DNA of 18,434 nt from Gemmatimonadota bacterium (GCA_003697105.1 RFFQ01000048.1:1-18434), one strand, 5' to 3'; positions 1 to 7,954 are shown, numbered from the stretch's first letter. Made by a program: numbers and translations. Notes: a model not told the origin generated them from the letters alone.

Positions 1-53
1 ACAATGGGCAATGGATAGGGAAAATCCAGGAAACGTAAGGATGAATGATTCCA

Positions 54-79
54 TAGGGGCGAATAATCATTCGCCCCTA
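54..79. repeat. Short perfect inverted repeat (GGGGCGAAT-type palindrome)
   Basis: An 11-bp arm TAGGGGCGAAT (54-64) and its exact reverse complement ATTCGCCCCTA (69-79) flank a 4-nt loop AATC. The hairpin lies just upstream of the hsdR ribosome-binding site (AGAAGG, 81-86). It has no T-run, so it does not look like a terminator. From memory, near-identical palindromes recur as dispersed intergenic repeats in several environmental phyla. That recurrence cannot be shown inside this window, where only one copy is seen. In RNA it would form a stable hairpin that could affect hsdR translation. Confidence 0.75.
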
Positions 80-93
80 CAGAAGGATGAACC

Positions 94-3000
94 ATGGCGC
101 ATCTAACCGAAAACGCCATCGAACAGATGGCATTGGAACAATTGCAAACGCTGGGTTGGCAGATCGCCTTCGGGCCGGACATCGCCCCGGATGGGGATCG
201 ACCGGAACGGGAGACCTACGGCGAGGTGGTGCTGAAAAAACGGCTGCGGGAGGCGCTGGCGCGCATCAATCCTACCCTGCCGGAGGCGGCCATCGAGGAG
301 GCTTTACGCCAGGTGCTCACCCCGGATAGCCCGGCGCTGATCGAAAACAACCGCCGGTTCCACCGCATGCTTACCGATGGGGTGGATGTCTCTTGGATGG
401 GGCCGGAAGGGGAGCGGCACGGCAAGGTGTGGCTGCTCGACCTTGAGAACCCGGAGAACAACGACTGGCTTGCGGTCAATCAGTTCACCGTGATCGAGAA
501 CAAGCGCGAGCGCAGGCCGGATATCGTGCTCTTTATCAACGGCCTGCCGCTGGTGGTCATCGAGCTGAAGAACCCGGGGGCCGAACAGGCCACGCTGCTG
601 ACGGCGTTCAAGCAGTTGCAAACATACAAGCAAGATATCCCGTCGCTCTTTGCGTACAACGAAGTACTGGTGCTCTCCGACGGCATGCAGGCGCGCTTCG
701 GCACGCTGACGTCCGGCTGGGACCGGTTTATGCCCTGGCGTATGATTGACGGCACCGATCTCTACCGGGAGCCGGGCAACGAAAAGCAGAGCGAAGGCAT
801 GCTGCAGCCCGGCATGGAGACCCTGATCCGCGGCGTGTTCGAGCCGCGGCGCTTCCTGGACTACGTGATCAACTTCATCACCTTCGAGCAGGCGGAGGAG
901 GGCACGGCGGGCATCGCCAAGAAGGCGGCGGGGTATCACCAGTACCACGCGGTCAACCAGGCGCTTCGTTCCACACTGCTTGCCTGCGGCATCGAGGCGG
1001 ATGCGCAAGCGCTCTACGCACGGTTTCAGGAGGCCGAGGCAGCCGATCCCTTTGCGGTTCGCGAGCCGGAAGCCGCGTACCATGCGCAGCTCGGCGACCG
1101 GCGAGCCGGTGTCATCTGGCATACGCAGGGCTCGGGCAAGAGCCTCTCCATGGTCTTTTACGCCGGCAAGGTGATCCGTCATCCGGCCATGCAAAATCCC
1201 ACCATCGTTGTTATCACCGACCGCAACGACCTGGACAACCAGCTCTTCGGTACCTTTGCGGCGAACCGGCGGGTGCTGCGGCAAACGCCGGTGCAGGCGG
1301 AAAGCCGTGCGCATTTGCAGGAGCTGTTGCAGGTGGCCTCCGGCGGTGTGATTTTCACGACGATCCAAAAGTTTTTTCCTCAGAACACGGGCGATGCCTA
1401 TCCGCTGCTTTCTGAGCGCAGCAACATCGTGGTGATTGCCGACGAGGCGCACCGCAGCCAGTACGACTTCATCGACGGCTTCGCCCGCCACATGCGCGAC
1501 GCCCTGCCCAACGCCTCGTTCATCGGCTTCACCGGCACGCCCATCGAGAAGGAGGACAGGAACACCCGCGCGGTCTTCGGCGACTACATCTCCATCTACG
1601 ACATCCAGCGCGCCGTCGAGGACGGCGCGACCGTGCCCATCTACTACGAGAGTCGCCTTGCCAGGATCGAGCTCGATGAGGCAGAGAAGCCGCGCTTGGA
1701 CGAAGCGTTCGAGGAGATCGCCGAGGCCGAGGAGGATGCACTCCGGCGCGAGCGGATGAAGAGCAAGTGGGCGTCTCTGGAAGCCCTGGTGGGCGCCGAG
1801 AAGCGTATCCGGCTCGTTGCGGAAGACCTGGTGGCTCACTGGGAGCGGCGGCGTGAGGCGATGCTGGGCAAGAGCCTGATCGTCTGCATGAGCCGCCGCA
1901 TCTGCGTGGAGATGTCCAAGGCCATCACTGCGCTTCGCCCAGACTGGCACAGCGACGACGACGCCAAGGGCAGGATCAAGGTGGTGATGACCGGCTCGGC
2001 GTCCGATCCGCCCGACTGGCAGCCGCACGTGCGCAACAAGCAGCGGCGAGATTTCCTGGCACGGCGCTTGAAGGATCCCGAAGACGAGCTGGAACTGGTG
2101 ATCGTGCGCGATATGTGGCTCACGGGGTTCGACGCGCCGCCGCTGCACACGATGTACATCGATAAGCCCATGAGCGGCCACAACCTGATGCAGGCCATCG
2201 CCCGCGTAAACCGCGTGTTTCGCGACAAGCCCGGCGGGTTGGTCGTGGACTATCTGGGCATCGCCGACTCACTCAAGAAAGCTCTTGCGGTCTACGCAGA
2301 CAGCGGCGGCCGGGGCAAGGCCGCCATCGACCAGGCCGAGGCGGTGGCGGTCATGAAGGAGAAGTACGAGGTGGTCTGCGGCATCCTGCACGGATTCGAC
2401 TACCGGCGGCTGCTTGTCGCTGCCCCAGAAACCCGCCTGCAGGGCATCGCCGAGGCGATGGACTTCATTCTGGCGCAGGCGGACGGCAAGAAGCGCTACC
2501 TCCAGGCCGTGGCGGCGCTCTCCAAGGCCTTTGCCCTGGCGGTGCCGCACGAGGAGGCGCTCGCCATCCGCGACGCGGTGGGCCTTTTCCAGGAGATCAG
2601 GGCATCCCTGATCAAGGCCACGGTGAGTTCGGCGAAGCGCACGCCGGAGGAGATCGAGGCGGCGGTGCGGCAACTTGTTTCGGAGGCGGTCTCCGGCCGC
2701 GAGGTGGTGGACATCTTATCCGCGGCGGGTCTAGATAAGCCAGATATCTCCATCCTTTCTGATGAGTTCCTCGCGGAAGTCCGGGCGATTCCTCAGAAGA
2801 ACCTGGCTGTCGAGACACTGAAAAGGCTCCTTGAGGACGAAATACGGGTGCGCCTGCGCAAGAACGTTGTGCAATCGCGCGCCTTCTCGGAGCTACTGGA
2901 GCAGGCGCTCATTAAGTATCACAACCGCGCCATCGAGGCGGCGCAAGTGATCGAAGAACTCATCGCCATTGCCAAGCAGATGCGGGAGGCCGCGCAGCGC

Positions 3001-3303
3001 GGCGAGACGCTCGGGCTGTCTGAAGACGAAGCGGCCTTCTACGATGTGCTGGCTTCCAATGACAGCGCGGTGCAGGTCCTGGGGGACGAGATGCTCAAGA
3101 AGATCGCCCAGGAGTTGGTGGAACGGGTGCGCAGGAGTGTCTCGGTGGATTGGAGCAAACGGGAGAATGCCCGGGCGCAGCTTCGGGTGCTGGTCAAACG
3201 CATTCTGCGCAAGTACGGCTATCCGCCGGACAAACAGGAGCAGGCCACCGAGCTTGTCTTGGAACAGACGGAGGTTCTGTGCGAGGACTGGGTGACGGCG
3301 TGA
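94..3303 (+). CDS. hsdR: Type I restriction-modification system motor/endonuclease subunit HsdR
   Basis: This is a complete 1069-aa HsdR, the subunit that gives a type I restriction complex its ATP-driven DNA translocation and cleavage. The N-terminal PD-(D/E)xK nuclease shows D143 and E157-L-K159, preceded by an NQFTVIENK segment and followed by a Q-x-x-x-Y segment (KQLQTY). The SF2 helicase core has Walker A TQGSGKS (K349), DEAH (450-453), FTGTP (479-483), a TGFDAP segment (677-682) and motif VI Q700/R704/R707. The C-terminal helical part resembles the DUF3387 region ([19 protein letters not shown]). The start is supported by AGAAGG 7 nt upstream. Length and motifs are normal and nothing looks inactivated. 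The gene is clearly GC-richer than everything after 3600, which suggests horizontal acquisition. HsdM and HsdS are not visible; only 93 bases lie upstream. Some methylase-linked helicases share this core, but the nuclease plus DUF3387 architecture favours HsdR. Confidence 0.96.
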   Translation: MAHLTENAIEQMALEQLQTLGWQIAFGPDIAPDGDRPERETYGEVVLKKRLREALARINPTLPEAAIEEALRQVLTPDSPALIENNRRFHRMLTDGVDVSWMGPEGERHGKVWLLDLENPENNDWLAVNQFTVIENKRERRPDIVLFINGLPLVVIELKNPGAEQATLLTAFKQLQTYKQDIPSLFAYNEVLVLSDGMQARFGTLTSGWDRFMPWRMIDGTDLYREPGNEKQSEGMLQPGMETLIRGVFEPRRFLDYVINFITFEQAEEGTAGIAKKAAGYHQYHAVNQALRSTLLACGIEADAQALYARFQEAEAADPFAVREPEAAYHAQLGDRRAGVIWHTQGSGKSLSMVFYAGKVIRHPAMQNPTIVVITDRNDLDNQLFGTFAANRRVLRQTPVQAESRAHLQELLQVASGGVIFTTIQKFFPQNTGDAYPLLSERSNIVVIADEAHRSQYDFIDGFARHMRDALPNASFIGFTGTPIEKEDRNTRAVFGDYISIYDIQRAVEDGATVPIYYESRLARIELDEAEKPRLDEAFEEIAEAEEDALRRERMKSKWASLEALVGAEKRIRLVAEDLVAHWERRREAMLGKSLIVCMSRRICVEMSKAITALRPDWHSDDDAKGRIKVVMTGSASDPPDWQPHVRNKQRRDFLARRLKDPEDELELVIVRDMWLTGFDAPPLHTMYIDKPMSGHNLMQAIARVNRVFRDKPGGLVVDYLGIADSLKKALAVYADSGGRGKAAIDQAEAVAVMKEKYEVVCGILHGFDYRRLLVAAPETRLQGIAEAMDFILAQADGKKRYLQAVAALSKAFALAVPHEEALAIRDAVGLFQEIRASLIKATVSSAKRTPEEIEAAVRQLVSEAVSGREVVDILSAAGLDKPDISILSDEFLAEVRAIPQKNLAVETLKRLLEDEIRVRLRKNVVQSRAFSELLEQALIKYHNRAIEAAQVIEELIAIAKQMREAAQRGETLGLSEDEAAFYDVLASNDSAVQVLGDEMLKKIAQELVERVRRSVSVDWSKRENARAQLRVLVKRILRKYGYPPDKQEQATELVLEQTEVLCEDWVTA

Positions 3304-3589
3304 GAGCGGCTGGTCGCAAGCTCTCGTCTTCCTTAAGCGATCTCTTCCCGAATCTCAGCTATCCCGGGGTCGCGGCGCTCGACCGGGCTGATTTCGTGCG
3401 GGCGGGTGAAACCCTGTACGCACGCATGAACGGTTCTGCCGCTATCAAGGGCATCTTGACAACCCAAGCATTTTCCCATTTCATCTGGCTCATGTCTCAG
3501 CCGAGCATGTGGCATCCCTCTCTCCTCGCTTGAACATCCTGCACCACGGTCTGGATGACGATCTGGTGATGCTGCGAGAAGAGGGCTAG
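3300..3589 (+). pseudogene. Possible frame-broken coding relic downstream of hsdR
   Basis: The 309 bases between hsdR and the next gene keep the GC-rich composition of hsdR and hold no convincing intact gene. A GTG overlapping the hsdR stop (GTGA, 3300-3303) opens a 77-codon frame to 3533 with a plausible first half (LSDLFPNLSYPGVAALDRAD). From about 3410 another frame becomes more protein-like (HERFCRYQGHLDNPSIFPF ... NILHHGLDDDLVMLREEG) and ends at 3587-3589. Joining the two frames near 3415-3425 would give one uninterrupted short protein of about 95 aa, so a single frameshift is a simple explanation. I do not recognise the product. It could instead be a real 77-aa ORF translationally coupled to hsdR, or non-coding DNA. 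Confidence 0.35.
3456..3484 (+). promoter_or_regulatory. Candidate sigma70-type promoter for the 3613 gene
   Basis: A consensus -35 box TTGACA (3456-3461) is followed after 17 nt by a weak -10 TTTCAT (3479-3484, 4/6). Transcription would begin about 120 nt before the saccharopine dehydrogenase-like gene. It lies inside the presumed relic, so chance is a real alternative. Confidence 0.3.
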
Positions 3590-3612
3590 AGTTCAAAAGA
3601 AAGGAATTCATA

Positions 3613-4722
3613 ATGAAAACCATTGTTGTACTCGGTGCCGGATTAGTCGGCAAAGCGATGGCGCTGGATTTGGCACACGATTATGCCGTTACCGTCGCGG
3701 ATATTAATCCGGTAAATTTGAAACCCTTACGCAATCAAAATATAAAAACGATTGAAATCGATCTCTCCCAACCGGAGAATATCAAGACGGTTGTTCAGGA
3801 GGCGGCGCTGGTGATTGGCGCAATACCGGGCTTTATGGGGTTTGATACGCTCAAAACCGTCATTGAAGCCGGCAAACCTATTGTGGATATTTCCTTTTTT
3901 GATGAAGACCCCTTTACGCTCGATCAACTCGCAAAAGAGAAAAATGTGACAGCAATTGTCGATTGTGGGGTTGCACCGGGCATGAGTAACGCTATTTTGG
4001 GCTATCATAACGCCCGGATGACTGTAAACCGGTTTGAATGCTACGTGGGCGGACTACCCCACGTGCGCACCCAACCCTATGAATACAAAGCCCCCTTTTC
4101 GCCACTGGATGTAATAGAAGAATACACCCGTCCCGCCCGATGGGTCGAACATGGAAAGCTGGTGACCCAACCGGCACTTTCTGAACCCGAATTAATGGAA
4201 TTTGAAGGCATCGGCACGTTGGAAGCGTTCAACACGGACGGGTTGCGCTCCTTGCTAAAAACGATGAATATCCCTTACATGAAAGAAAAAACGTTACGCT
4301 ACCCGGGACACCGCCGGTTGGTGGAAATTCTGCGCGAAACCGGCTTTTTCCGCAAGGATGAGATCGAAGTCCGCGGTACCCGCGTCCGCCCGCTCGATGT
4401 GACCGCCCAGTTGCTGTTTCCCATCTGGCAATTGCAACCGGAGGATGAAGAATTTACGGTGATGAAGGTTCGGCTAGAAGGGGAAGGCAAAATCCTTGAA
4501 TACAACTTGCTAGACCGGTACGATCCGCTCACCCGGACCCGTTCAATGGCACGGACTACCGGCTATACTGCCACCGTCACGGCACGATTAGTCTTGGATG
4601 GACATTTTCAGCGCAAAGGAATTTCCCCCCCAGAATTCATCGGTACCGATGAAAACTGCTTCCAACGGCTGTTGGCAGGGCTGGCGGAACGCGGTGTTTA
4701 TTACCACGTTACCACTCGTTGA
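3613..4722 (+). CDS. Saccharopine dehydrogenase / L-lysine 6-dehydrogenase family oxidoreductase
   Basis: A 369-aa NAD(P)-dependent oxidoreductase of the saccharopine dehydrogenase family. A Rossmann fold begins at once: GAGLVG at residues 8-13, then an acidic residue at the end of strand 2 (VADINPVN). DCGVAPGMSN and TLRYPGH are hallmarks of the saccharopine reductase / lysine 6-dehydrogenase branch, and the length fits the single-domain lysine dehydrogenases. Likely chemistry is oxidation of an amino-acid side-chain amine or reduction of an imine in lysine or polyamine metabolism; the substrate cannot be decided from sequence. AAGGA at 3601-3605, 7 nt before the ATG, fixes the start. There is no signal peptide, so it should be cytosolic. 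Its stop abuts the stop of the opposing gene. Composition matches the downstream genes and not hsdR. Confidence 0.9.
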   Translation: MKTIVVLGAGLVGKAMALDLAHDYAVTVADINPVNLKPLRNQNIKTIEIDLSQPENIKTVVQEAALVIGAIPGFMGFDTLKTVIEAGKPIVDISFFDEDPFTLDQLAKEKNVTAIVDCGVAPGMSNAILGYHNARMTVNRFECYVGGLPHVRTQPYEYKAPFSPLDVIEEYTRPARWVEHGKLVTQPALSEPELMEFEGIGTLEAFNTDGLRSLLKTMNIPYMKEKTLRYPGHRRLVEILRETGFFRKDEIEVRGTRVRPLDVTAQLLFPIWQLQPEDEEFTVMKVRLEGEGKILEYNLLDRYDPLTRTRSMARTTGYTATVTARLVLDGHFQRKGISPPEFIGTDENCFQRLLAGLAERGVYYHVTTR

Positions 4723-5214
4723 TCAGTGCCAATAGAGGTCTCCTTTCATCAAACCGACAATGGTACGGAGATGCTGGACATCCGCATAATGGCGGGCATC
4801 GGCAATTGCGTCGGAAGCATTCAAGTGGTATGCAACTACATCATAATGGGGATGGGGTTTGGGTTCATGTAGAACGACAAATAGGCGGTCGATCCACTGC
4901 TCGCGTTCAATTTCAGCTGGGTATTCAGGATTCAGCCACGCGGGATTGGGATGTGGGGAGGGTTTTCCGGCGACCGGATGCGCCACATATCGCTTTTCAA
5001 ACAGCCACAATTGGGTGTAGCCCGCCGGAATTTTTTCGTACGCCTCCTGAAGGTCAAATTCCGGCGCGAGCAAATAGCTCCACCGGTGCTGGCGACGATT
5101 GGTCATATAAATGAAGGTGTAGCCATCTGAGCAAACACCGGCAACGTCAAATGGGGTCTGGGGGGGTTGAAGGATCGCTTCGATATAGGGGATGTACAAT
5201 TCTGTTTTCGGCAT
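4723..5214 (-). CDS. Hypothetical protein, second gene of the GNAT unit
   Basis: I do not recognise this 163-aa protein. It has no signal peptide, membrane segment or cysteine cluster, and is rich in aromatic, Pro and His residues (PSPHPNPAWLNPEYP; HEPKPHPHYD). A cytosolic globular protein is likely. Two starts are possible. An ATG at 5229 overlaps the stop of the upstream gene, but GGAGG (5224-5220) sits after it and 5 nt before the ATG at 5214, so 5214 is preferred (MPKTELYIPY). The gene follows the acetyltransferase with only an 11-nt gap, so the two are almost certainly co-transcribed and translationally coupled. It may act on or with the same substrate, but nothing in the sequence names one. 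Its stop codon is directly back-to-back with that of the opposing dehydrogenase gene. Confidence 0.75.
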   Translation of the reverse strand: MPKTELYIPYIEAILQPPQTPFDVAGVCSDGYTFIYMTNRRQHRWSYLLAPEFDLQEAYEKIPAGYTQLWLFEKRYVAHPVAGKPSPHPNPAWLNPEYPAEIEREQWIDRLFVVLHEPKPHPHYDVVAYHLNASDAIADARHYADVQHLRTIVGLMKGDLYWH

Positions 5215-5225
5215 GATTGCCTCCA

Positions 5226-6275
5226 TCAATAAAGATCAGCATCACCCATTGTATAAAACCAGTTTGCCGTCATCCATTCTAAGGTAATATCGGGGCGGAA
5301 GGGTAACGCCACTAATTTATATTCGGTCTCTTCCCGGTGAAAACCGTGTCCGGTAAACACCGCTTCAAATTGGGGGTAATGGGGTGGTAGCCACGTTTCT
5401 AAGCGCTCACTACCAGCAATTCGGGCGGAATTTTCTATCCCCCGGAACAGCACCCGTAGCACTACGGCATCTGCCGGGTCAAACAGCCAATCCACAAGCA
5501 ACCCATTTTTCTGGGCGGGATAATTCGCTCGGAAAATTGCCCATCCCAACAGTTCGCCTGTCGATTTTTCAAACACACCTATCGGTAAATACTCCACTAC
5601 CGGACAGTCACAGTAGCGCCAATTTAAGTATGTCGCATCACGAATAATACCCAACCGGATATGATGTTGGACCCGGTTCCACAGGGTATCGGCACGGGCA
5701 TCAAATCGATCTATTTTACGGATATCATAGCGCCGTTTTTGGGTTTTGAAGAAGAGGCGCTCCGGCAGGGAAAGCTGTTCCCCAGCCGGAATCCGCTTGA
5801 CCATTGCCTGTACCTGATGGATAAATTGGTACGGGTACTTAAATCGTTTTTTAGCGATCCGGTACGCGCGGGAGTTGGGAAATCCGTAACAAAAGTGGTT
5901 CAATGGGCCCCGTGCCACACCGGCATAATCCACAAGCTGTTCAAATAACGGTTTTTTGGTCAGGCTTTTGCGATACTTCGGGTCAACCGCCGTGTCCACG
6001 ATTTGGCTGGAGATAATCGTTTGCTCCTGATAACGGTAGCGAGCGCAAACCGTAGCATACTGTGCCGCCATTTTTCCATCGGGCGCTTGCGCGATGAGGG
6101 TTTGATTTCCAGCGGGATTTTCGCCAAACTTCCATTGCCAATGTGCCATAGTACGTTCCTGCTGGAAGACACGCCGGTACAATGCTACCAACTCCGCCTC
6201 ATCGCCGGGACGGTACGGGCGCAAGGTGATACCACCCGCAATTTGCAAAGGATCATCTTGGAGAACAATTGACAT
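5226..6275 (-). CDS. Double-GNAT-fold N-acetyltransferase family protein
   Basis: A 349-aa protein whose first half is a GNAT-type acyltransferase. ITLRPYRPGDEAELVALYRRVF is the usual first strand-helix; a WKFGENPAG segment and the MAAQYATV strand follow. The second half (from about residue 150) looks like another GNAT-like domain: LLGWAIFRA, then a strand-helix segment ending in GFHREETEYKL, the usual GNAT C-terminal 'GF...' strand. Two-domain GNATs of this size are widespread and often of unknown specificity. The expected role is transfer of an acyl group from acyl-CoA to an amine; the acceptor is unknown. CGGAG stands only 2 nt before the ATG, close for a ribosome site, so translation may be modest. 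It is the first gene of a two-gene unit and is divergent from the STAS gene. Confidence 0.8.
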   Translation of the reverse strand: MSIVLQDDPLQIAGGITLRPYRPGDEAELVALYRRVFQQERTMAHWQWKFGENPAGNQTLIAQAPDGKMAAQYATVCARYRYQEQTIISSQIVDTAVDPKYRKSLTKKPLFEQLVDYAGVARGPLNHFCYGFPNSRAYRIAKKRFKYPYQFIHQVQAMVKRIPAGEQLSLPERLFFKTQKRRYDIRKIDRFDARADTLWNRVQHHIRLGIIRDATYLNWRYCDCPVVEYLPIGVFEKSTGELLGWAIFRANYPAQKNGLLVDWLFDPADAVVLRVLFRGIENSARIAGSERLETWLPPHYPQFEAVFTGHGFHREETEYKLVALPFRPDITLEWMTANWFYTMGDADLY

Positions 6276-6296
6276 AACTCCGAATCCAAATTTTGC

Positions 6297-6326
6297 TTGA
6301 CAGAGTGATAAAATCTCGTTTAGAAT
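6297..6326 (+). promoter_or_regulatory. Sigma70-type promoter of the STAS gene
   Basis: TTGACA (6297-6302, 6/6) is separated by 18 nt from TAGAAT (6321-6326, 5/6). Transcription should begin near 6333, leaving about 40 nt of leader that contains AGGAAG (6361-6366) before the ATG at 6374. This location argues against the upstream in-frame starts TTG 6293 and ATG 6335. Confidence 0.65.
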
Positions 6327-6333
6327 GGCTCAA
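6305..6333 (-). promoter_or_regulatory. Candidate promoter of the GNAT-hypothetical unit
   Basis: On the minus strand TTGAGC (6333-6328, 4/6) lies 17 nt before TATCAC (6310-6305, 4/6). Transcription would start near 6298, giving a leader of about 22 nt before the acetyltransferase ATG at 6275. Both boxes are moderate. The element overlaps the STAS promoter on the other strand. Confidence 0.35.
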
Positions 6334-6373
6334 TATGACCTTGTTTATCGACCTTGATTCAGGAAGCCCCCCC

Positions 6374-6769
6374 ATGCAACTCATTGAAACCCTAACAGCT
6401 CCAGAAGCCACAATTCAGGCAAAACAACCGGTAGATGATGCCGCCACACTGGTACTTGAATTTTCCGGAAGTTTGAACACCATCACTACCGGGATTTTTT
6501 TTCTGGAAAACGCCGGGTTTTTCACCAGTTGGCTGAATCAAAAATTGAAAAAAACCGTAATCGATTTACGCCAAGTGGAGTATCTCAATTCCATGGCGAT
6601 TGGGCATATCACCCAATATTGCATCGCGTTGGACAAAGAGCAGATCATTGTTGAGGTTGTGGTGATCAAGGGTTCAGAAGTCCATAGTATTTTGCAATTT
6701 TGCGGCTTTTTTGATCTGCCGGGAATTCGCCTTCAGGAAATGGAAGCCCTCCCTGAAACGCAACCTTAA
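6374..6769 (+). CDS. STAS-domain protein (anti-sigma factor antagonist-like)
   Basis: A 131-aa single-domain protein. After a short N-terminal tail it has the STAS pattern: a first strand LVLEFSGSLN, then VIDLRQVEYLNSMAIGHI, which matches the 'DLs.v..iDSsglg.L' segment of SpoIIAA-like antagonists. In those proteins a Ser/Thr in the 'DS' position is phosphorylated by an anti-sigma kinase; here the equivalent is probably S in YLNSMAIG, with Asn in place of the usual Asp. It would act in the cytosol as a partner-switching regulator. No cognate RsbW-type kinase or sigma factor is in the window. The chosen ATG has AGGAAG 7 nt upstream and lies downstream of the promoter at 6297-6326. Longer in-frame extensions (from 6293 or 6335) would begin within or at the start of the predicted transcript. 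Its stop overlaps that of the converging gene. Confidence 0.7.
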   Translation: MQLIETLTAPEATIQAKQPVDDAATLVLEFSGSLNTITTGIFFLENAGFFTSWLNQKLKKTVIDLRQVEYLNSMAIGHITQYCIALDKEQIIVEVVVIKGSEVHSILQFCGFFDLPGIRLQEMEALPETQP

Positions 6770-7875
6770 TCTGCATCCTTTACACACCGGAACCCAACCA
6801 CAAAATCCCGATAATCCACTGGAACGCCCTGCCGGGATGCCACAATTGCCAAATGATAATTATTGAGATACGAGCCACCGCGCAATACTCGTAAGGGAGA
6901 TTCCTCTAAAGGTATGTGTGGATTTCGGGTATCTGCTCGTTTCAGATAATCCGGTAGATAGGCATCCGCACACCACTCCCACAAATTTCCGGCTAAATCC
7001 TCCACCCCATACGGGCTGGCCCCTTTCGGAAACGTCCCCACCGGCGCAAGCCCCAGATACGTATCATCCACATCACTTGTGTTTGCCCGATCCGGTTCAA
7101 ATGTACTGCCCCACGGGAAGAGTTGAATGTGGTCCCCGCGTGCCGCTTTTTCCCACTCTGCCTCGGTCGGTAAGCGCTTACCCGCCCACGCGGCAAAGGC
7201 TTGTGCCCCGGCAAACGTAACATACACCACCGGATAGTTTTCATATCCTTTTCGGACAACATATTCCGCGCCGGAAGGATAAATCCGGGTATAGGTTTTA
7301 TCATATTTGATCAATTGATCAATCGTATCAGGCTTGACCGCATTGAGAAAACGGGCAAAATCCGCATTGGTAACTTCATATTTATCGATGTAAAACGCAT
7401 CCACATATACCCGTTTCGCCGGTGTTTGGTTCGCAAACCATTCCCGCTGAAACGTCTCATCACGCGCCAACAGAGAATCAATTTGGTCTTCCCGTAAACC
7501 CATGGTAAACTCACCCGCCGGAATGTAGATCATCTCCACATCTGTTTTTTCGTCACCCTGCATCTCACGATGTCGCAATTGTTCCAAATCGATTTTGACT
7601 CGTGTCGTCTGCCCGGGTTCGACACGCACCATCTGGCTGTGAGCCGGATAATTCGCTTTATTCAGTTGCAAAAAATAAAGTCCCGGGACGATGTCCTGCA
7701 GTTGAAGTGGTGTTTCACCTTTGAGATGACCTTGAAACTGAACGGTTGCCCCAGAAGGTATCGACTCGATGACCACCTGACCGGGTTCAATTTTGGGGGA
7801 CATTGTCCCCCGCCAGTAGATTAATCCCCCTACAACGAGGGCAAGAACAGCAATGGTGATTAGCACCTGTTTCAT
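6766..7875 (-). CDS. Membrane-anchored PEGA + SUMF1/formylglycine-generating-enzyme-like protein
   Basis: A 369-aa protein with one N-terminal membrane segment (about residues 4-22) and no lipobox, so most of it should face the periplasm or exterior. A PEGA domain follows (about 33-95; IPSGATVQFQG, GETPLQL). The FGE-sulfatase/SUMF1 fold then runs to the C-terminus: MIYIPAGEFTMG, YIDKYEVTNADFARFL, RLPTEAEWEKAARG, FPWG, GNLWEWCADAY, VLRGGSY, VGFRC. Genuine formylglycine-generating enzymes carry active-site cysteines shortly after GGSY (pattern GGSYxCxxSYC). Here the residues are NNYHLAIVASR with no Cys, so sulfatase activation is unlikely. A binding, structural or other non-FGE role fits better, as for many SUMF1-like proteins. 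The weak GGAAAA upstream is the only ribosome-site candidate. A good promoter at 7926-7954 opposes the MCP promoter. Confidence 0.88.
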   Translation of the reverse strand: MKQVLITIAVLALVVGGLIYWRGTMSPKIEPGQVVIESIPSGATVQFQGHLKGETPLQLQDIVPGLYFLQLNKANYPAHSQMVRVEPGQTTRVKIDLEQLRHREMQGDEKTDVEMIYIPAGEFTMGLREDQIDSLLARDETFQREWFANQTPAKRVYVDAFYIDKYEVTNADFARFLNAVKPDTIDQLIKYDKTYTRIYPSGAEYVVRKGYENYPVVYVTFAGAQAFAAWAGKRLPTEAEWEKAARGDHIQLFPWGSTFEPDRANTSDVDDTYLGLAPVGTFPKGASPYGVEDLAGNLWEWCADAYLPDYLKRADTRNPHIPLEESPLRVLRGGSYLNNYHLAIVASRQGVPVDYRDFVVGFRCVKDAD

Positions 7876-7898
7876 TCGTTTTTTCCATATTTAAGTTG

Positions 7899-7927
7899 TT
7901 GATGTTTCGTAAAGAGTAGGTTATAAT
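7899..7927 (+). promoter_or_regulatory. Promoter of the chemotaxis receptor gene
   Basis: TTGATG (7899-7904, 4/6) and a perfect TATAAT (7922-7927) are separated by exactly 17 nt. Transcription should start near 7934, leaving about 64 nt of leader before the ATG at 7998. Its -10 box overlaps the -10 box of the opposite-strand promoter. Confidence 0.6.
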
Positions 7928-7954
7928 AGTAGCCAGCGTTTTTCTGGATGTCAA
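7926..7954 (-). promoter_or_regulatory. Promoter of the PEGA-SUMF1 gene
   Basis: On the minus strand a perfect TTGACA (7954-7949) lies 17 nt before TACTAT (7931-7926, 4/6). Transcription should start near 7919, about 44 nt before the gene's ATG at 7875. Confidence 0.55.

Noticed and set aside
41-106. 21-codon ORF starting at ATG 41 and running through the palindrome into hsdR
   Set aside because: It arises from the palindrome sequence, overlaps the hsdR start, and has no supporting ribosome site or protein features.
304-2181. 625-codon open frame on the minus strand across hsdR
   Set aside because: It is a mirror of the GC-rich hsdR codons; the translation is low-complexity-like ([10 protein letters not shown]...) with no domain, while the plus strand has full HsdR motifs.
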